DNA from: DATAFF01 sp036257595
GTDB taxonomy: Bacteria > Pseudomonadota > Alphaproteobacteria > Rhizobiales > Aestuariivirgaceae
Assembly: GCA_036257595.1 (NCBI GenBank)
Contig: DATAFF010000081.1
Coordinates: forward strand, 1-8,808
Direction: 5' to 3'
Length of the DNA: 8,808 nucleotides
Position 1 is the stretch's first letter. Each line of letters starts with the position of its first letter. Shown here in pieces: positions 6,969 through 8,808 of the stretch. The notes below the pieces were generated by a model. That model was not told the origin of the DNA. It saw only the letters and a list, made by a program, of their open reading frames with translations, and searched no databases. The translations under genes and the position numbers were made by a program.

Positions 6969-7970
6969 ATGATGGCTCTGCCGCTTGCCCTCACCATGGG
7001 CGAACCGGCGGGCATTGCCCCCGAGATCACCGCCGCCGCCTGGCATGCCCTTGCCGCGACCGGTCCAGCCTTTGTTCTTGTCGGCGACGCCGGCCTGGTC
7101 CGCGACCGGGCGCTGGCGCTCGGCCGCGACATTGCGGTCACTGAGGTCGCGACGATTGCCGAGGCGGCGGCAATCTTTCGCGACGCCCTGCCGGTTCTCC
7201 CCTGCCCCGTGCGCCAGCCGGCGCCGCAACCCGGCCACCCCGATCCCGGTCAGGCAGCAGCGGTGATCCGCTCGATCGATCGAGCGGTGGAGCTGGCGCT
7301 TGCCGGCGCGGTCTCCGGCATCGTCACCAATCCGATCCAGAAGGAGACCCTCTACGCCGCCGGCTTCCGCCATGAGGGCCATACCGACTATCTCGCCGAT
7401 CTGGCGGTGAAGGCGGGGCATCGTGCCGAGCCGGTGATGATGCTGTCGGTCGGCACGCTGCGCAGCGTTCCGGTGACCGTCCACATCCCGCTGAAGGACG
7501 TGCCGCGGCGGCTGTCGCAGGCCGCGATCGAGCGCCAGGCGCGGGTGCTGGCCGCGGCGCTGACGCAGCGCTTCGGCATCGCCCGGCCGCGCCTCGCCGT
7601 CACCGGCCTCAACCCGCATGCCGGCGAAGGCGGCCAGATCGGCGAGGAGGAAGTCACGATCATCCGGCCCGCCATCGAGGCGCTGAAGGCGGCGGGCCTC
7701 GACGTCGCGGGGCCGCTCCCTGCCGACACCGCCTTTCAGGCCGACACCCGCGACCGCTTCGATGCGATCGTCTGCATGTATCACGACCAGGCGCTGATCC
7801 CGATCAAGACCATCGGCTTCCATGAGGGCGTCAACACCACGCTCGGCCTGCCCTTCATCCGCACCTCGCCGGACCATGGCACGGCGCTGGCGCTCGCCGG
7901 CACCGGCCGCGCCAACCCGCAGAGCTTGATCGCGGCGCTCAAGCTCGCCGAGCAGATGGCCAGAGCCTGA
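6969..7970 (+). CDS. pdxA: 4-hydroxythreonine-4-phosphate dehydrogenase
   Basis: PdxA oxidises 4-phosphohydroxy-L-threonine with NAD(P) in the DXP-dependent pathway to pyridoxal 5'-phosphate, in the cytoplasm. The 333-residue protein has the family's N-terminal TMGEPAGIAPEI (9-20), the substrate-binding His138-Thr139 in GHTDYLA, and the three metal-ligand histidines: His172 (VTVHIPLKDV), His217 (GLNPHAGEGG) and His272 (MYHDQALIPIK). These last three are each offset by six from E. coli PdxA. The C-terminal RTSPDHGTALALAGTG (298-313) is also typical. Length is normal. Two adjacent ATG codons (6969 and 6972) are possible starts; GAGG at 6957-6960 lies 8 bases before the first. It follows surA after 17 bases and overlaps rsmA by one base. 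The metabolic link to the neighbours is weak; the order itself is ancestral in proteobacteria. Confidence 0.97.
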   Translation: MMALPLALTMGEPAGIAPEITAAAWHALAATGPAFVLVGDAGLVRDRALALGRDIAVTEVATIAEAAAIFRDALPVLPCPVRQPAPQPGHPDPGQAAAVIRSIDRAVELALAGAVSGIVTNPIQKETLYAAGFRHEGHTDYLADLAVKAGHRAEPVMMLSVGTLRSVPVTVHIPLKDVPRRLSQAAIERQARVLAAALTQRFGIARPRLAVTGLNPHAGEGGQIGEEEVTIIRPAIEALKAAGLDVAGPLPADTAFQADTRDRFDAIVCMYHDQALIPIKTIGFHEGVNTTLGLPFIRTSPDHGTALALAGTGRANPQSLIAALKLAEQMARA

Positions 7971-8808
7971 TGGACGACCGCGACGCGCTGCCGCCGCTTC
8001 GCGATGTGATCGCCCGCCACGGCCTGATGGCGAGGAAGAGCCTCGGCCAGAACTTCCTCCTCGATCTCAACCTGACGCGGCGCATTGCCCGGGCGGCGGC
8101 GCCGCTCGACGGCATGACGGTGCTCGAGGTCGGCCCGGGCCCGGGCGGCCTCACCCGCGCGCTGCTGGCCGAGGGGGCGCGTCGCGTCGTGGCGGTCGAG
8201 CGCGATCCCCGCGCCCTGCCGGCGCTCGACGACATCGCCCGCGCCTATCCCGATCGCCTCACCGTGATCGCGGCCGACGCCCTCGAAATCGATTGGAACG
8301 ATGTCGTCGGCGGCCGCACCAAGGTGGTCGCCAACCTCCCCTACAACATCGCCACGGCGCTGCTGGTGCGCTGGCTGACGGTCGACGAATGGCCGCCCTG
8401 GTGGCTGTCGCTCACCCTCATGTTCCAGAAGGAGGTGGCGGAGCGCATCACCGCGCGGCCGGGGAGCGATGCCTATGGCCGCCTGTCGGTGCTGGCGCAA
8501 TGGCGCTCGATCGCCCGCCGGCTGTTCGACATCGACCGCCGGGCCTTCGTGCCCCAGCCCAAGGTGACTTCGACCCTTGTCGAGCTCGTGCCGCTGCCGC
8601 GCCCCGCGATCAACTGCCCGGTCGCGGCCCTGGAGCGGGTCACCGCCGCTGCCTTCGGGCAGCGCCGCAAGATGCTGCGCACCAGCCTGAAGGCGCTCGG
8701 CGGCGACACCGAGGCGCTGATCCGCGCCGCCGGCCTCGATGCCAAGATGCGCGCCGAGCAGGTGCCGGTGACGGGCTTCTGCCGGCTGGCAGCATTGGTA
8801 GCGAATAG
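7970..8808 (+). CDS. rsmA: 16S rRNA dimethyladenosine methyltransferase (3' end cut by window)
   Basis: RsmA (KsgA) dimethylates two adjacent adenines in the 3'-terminal hairpin of 16S rRNA during small-subunit maturation, using S-adenosylmethionine. The frame is open for 279 codons plus two bases and reaches the right edge without a stop. The TAG at 8806-8808 is in another frame. The family is about 270-290 residues long, so only a few codons are missing. Visible motifs are SLGQNFLLD (24-32), the SAM-binding VLEVGPGPGGLT (51-62), the acidic VERD (76-79), Asp103 in AADAL, the catalytic motif IV NLPYNI (122-127), FVPQPKV (193-199) and the C-terminal AFGQRRKMLR (228-237). The start ATG shares its A with the pdxA TGA stop (TGATG), which implies translational coupling. 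Confidence 0.96.
   Translation, partial: MDDRDALPPLRDVIARHGLMARKSLGQNFLLDLNLTRRIARAAAPLDGMTVLEVGPGPGGLTRALLAEGARRVVAVERDPRALPALDDIARAYPDRLTVIAADALEIDWNDVVGGRTKVVANLPYNIATALLVRWLTVDEWPPWWLSLTLMFQKEVAERITARPGSDAYGRLSVLAQWRSIARRLFDIDRRAFVPQPKVTSTLVELVPLPRPAINCPVAALERVTAAAFGQRRKMLRTSLKALGGDTEALIRAAGLDAKMRAEQVPVTGFCRLAALVAN

Noticed and set aside
6921..7877. A 318-codon open frame on the minus strand opposite pdxA
   Set aside because: pdxA is unambiguous by its metal-binding histidines and family motifs; the antisense frame results from third-position GC bias.
8293..8808. A plus-strand frame ending in the TAG at 8806-8808
   Set aside because: It is out of frame with rsmA, whose motifs run in another frame through the whole interval to the window edge.

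Overview
The window looks like a chromosomal piece of a GC-rich alphaproteobacterium, most likely of the Hyphomicrobiales (rhizobial) lineage. The evidence is the outer-membrane/vitamin B6/rRNA-methylation gene order lptD-surA-pdxA-rsmA, the short rhizobial-type SurA, the family-level match of every recognised protein, and the strong GC bias at codon third positions. This placement is inference from gene content, not from a search.

Left part (1-1880, mixed strands). On the minus strand lie the first 129 codons of an FAD-dependent oxidoreductase of the dimethylglycine/sarcosine dehydrogenase type, running off the left edge, and upstream of it holC (DNA polymerase III chi subunit). Between them sits a tandem array of the heptamer TGCCTAC, with an inverted partial copy on its left. 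On the plus strand at 1104-1784 is an unrecognised, apparently secreted, cysteine-rich protein. It is followed by a second, degenerate locus of the same inverted heptamer repeat family (1791-1883). The stop codons of both holC and the next gene, pepA, lie inside this repeat family.

Middle (1880-3642). pepA (leucyl aminopeptidase, M17) is on the minus strand. It is separated by a 266-base divergent intergenic region from the plus-strand operon. pepA and holC are neighbours in many proteobacteria; here the cysteine-rich gene sits between them on the opposite strand.

Right part (3643-8808, plus strand). This is a tight operon: lptD (LPS outer-membrane translocon), surA (periplasmic chaperone that helps outer-membrane proteins such as LptD fold), pdxA (pyridoxal phosphate synthesis) and rsmA (16S rRNA dimethyladenosine methyltransferase). 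The gaps are 3 and 17 bases and then a 1-base overlap. rsmA is still open at the right edge, probably only a few codons short of its stop. The lptF/lptG genes, which I recall standing between pepA and lptD in related genomes, are absent from this position.

The window is mostly conserved housekeeping sequence. The accessory interest lies in the heptamer repeat loci, the stop codons they supply, and the unrecognised cysteine-rich gene between them. I found no CRISPR array, transposase, tRNA or rRNA, and no convincing novel multi-gene system.
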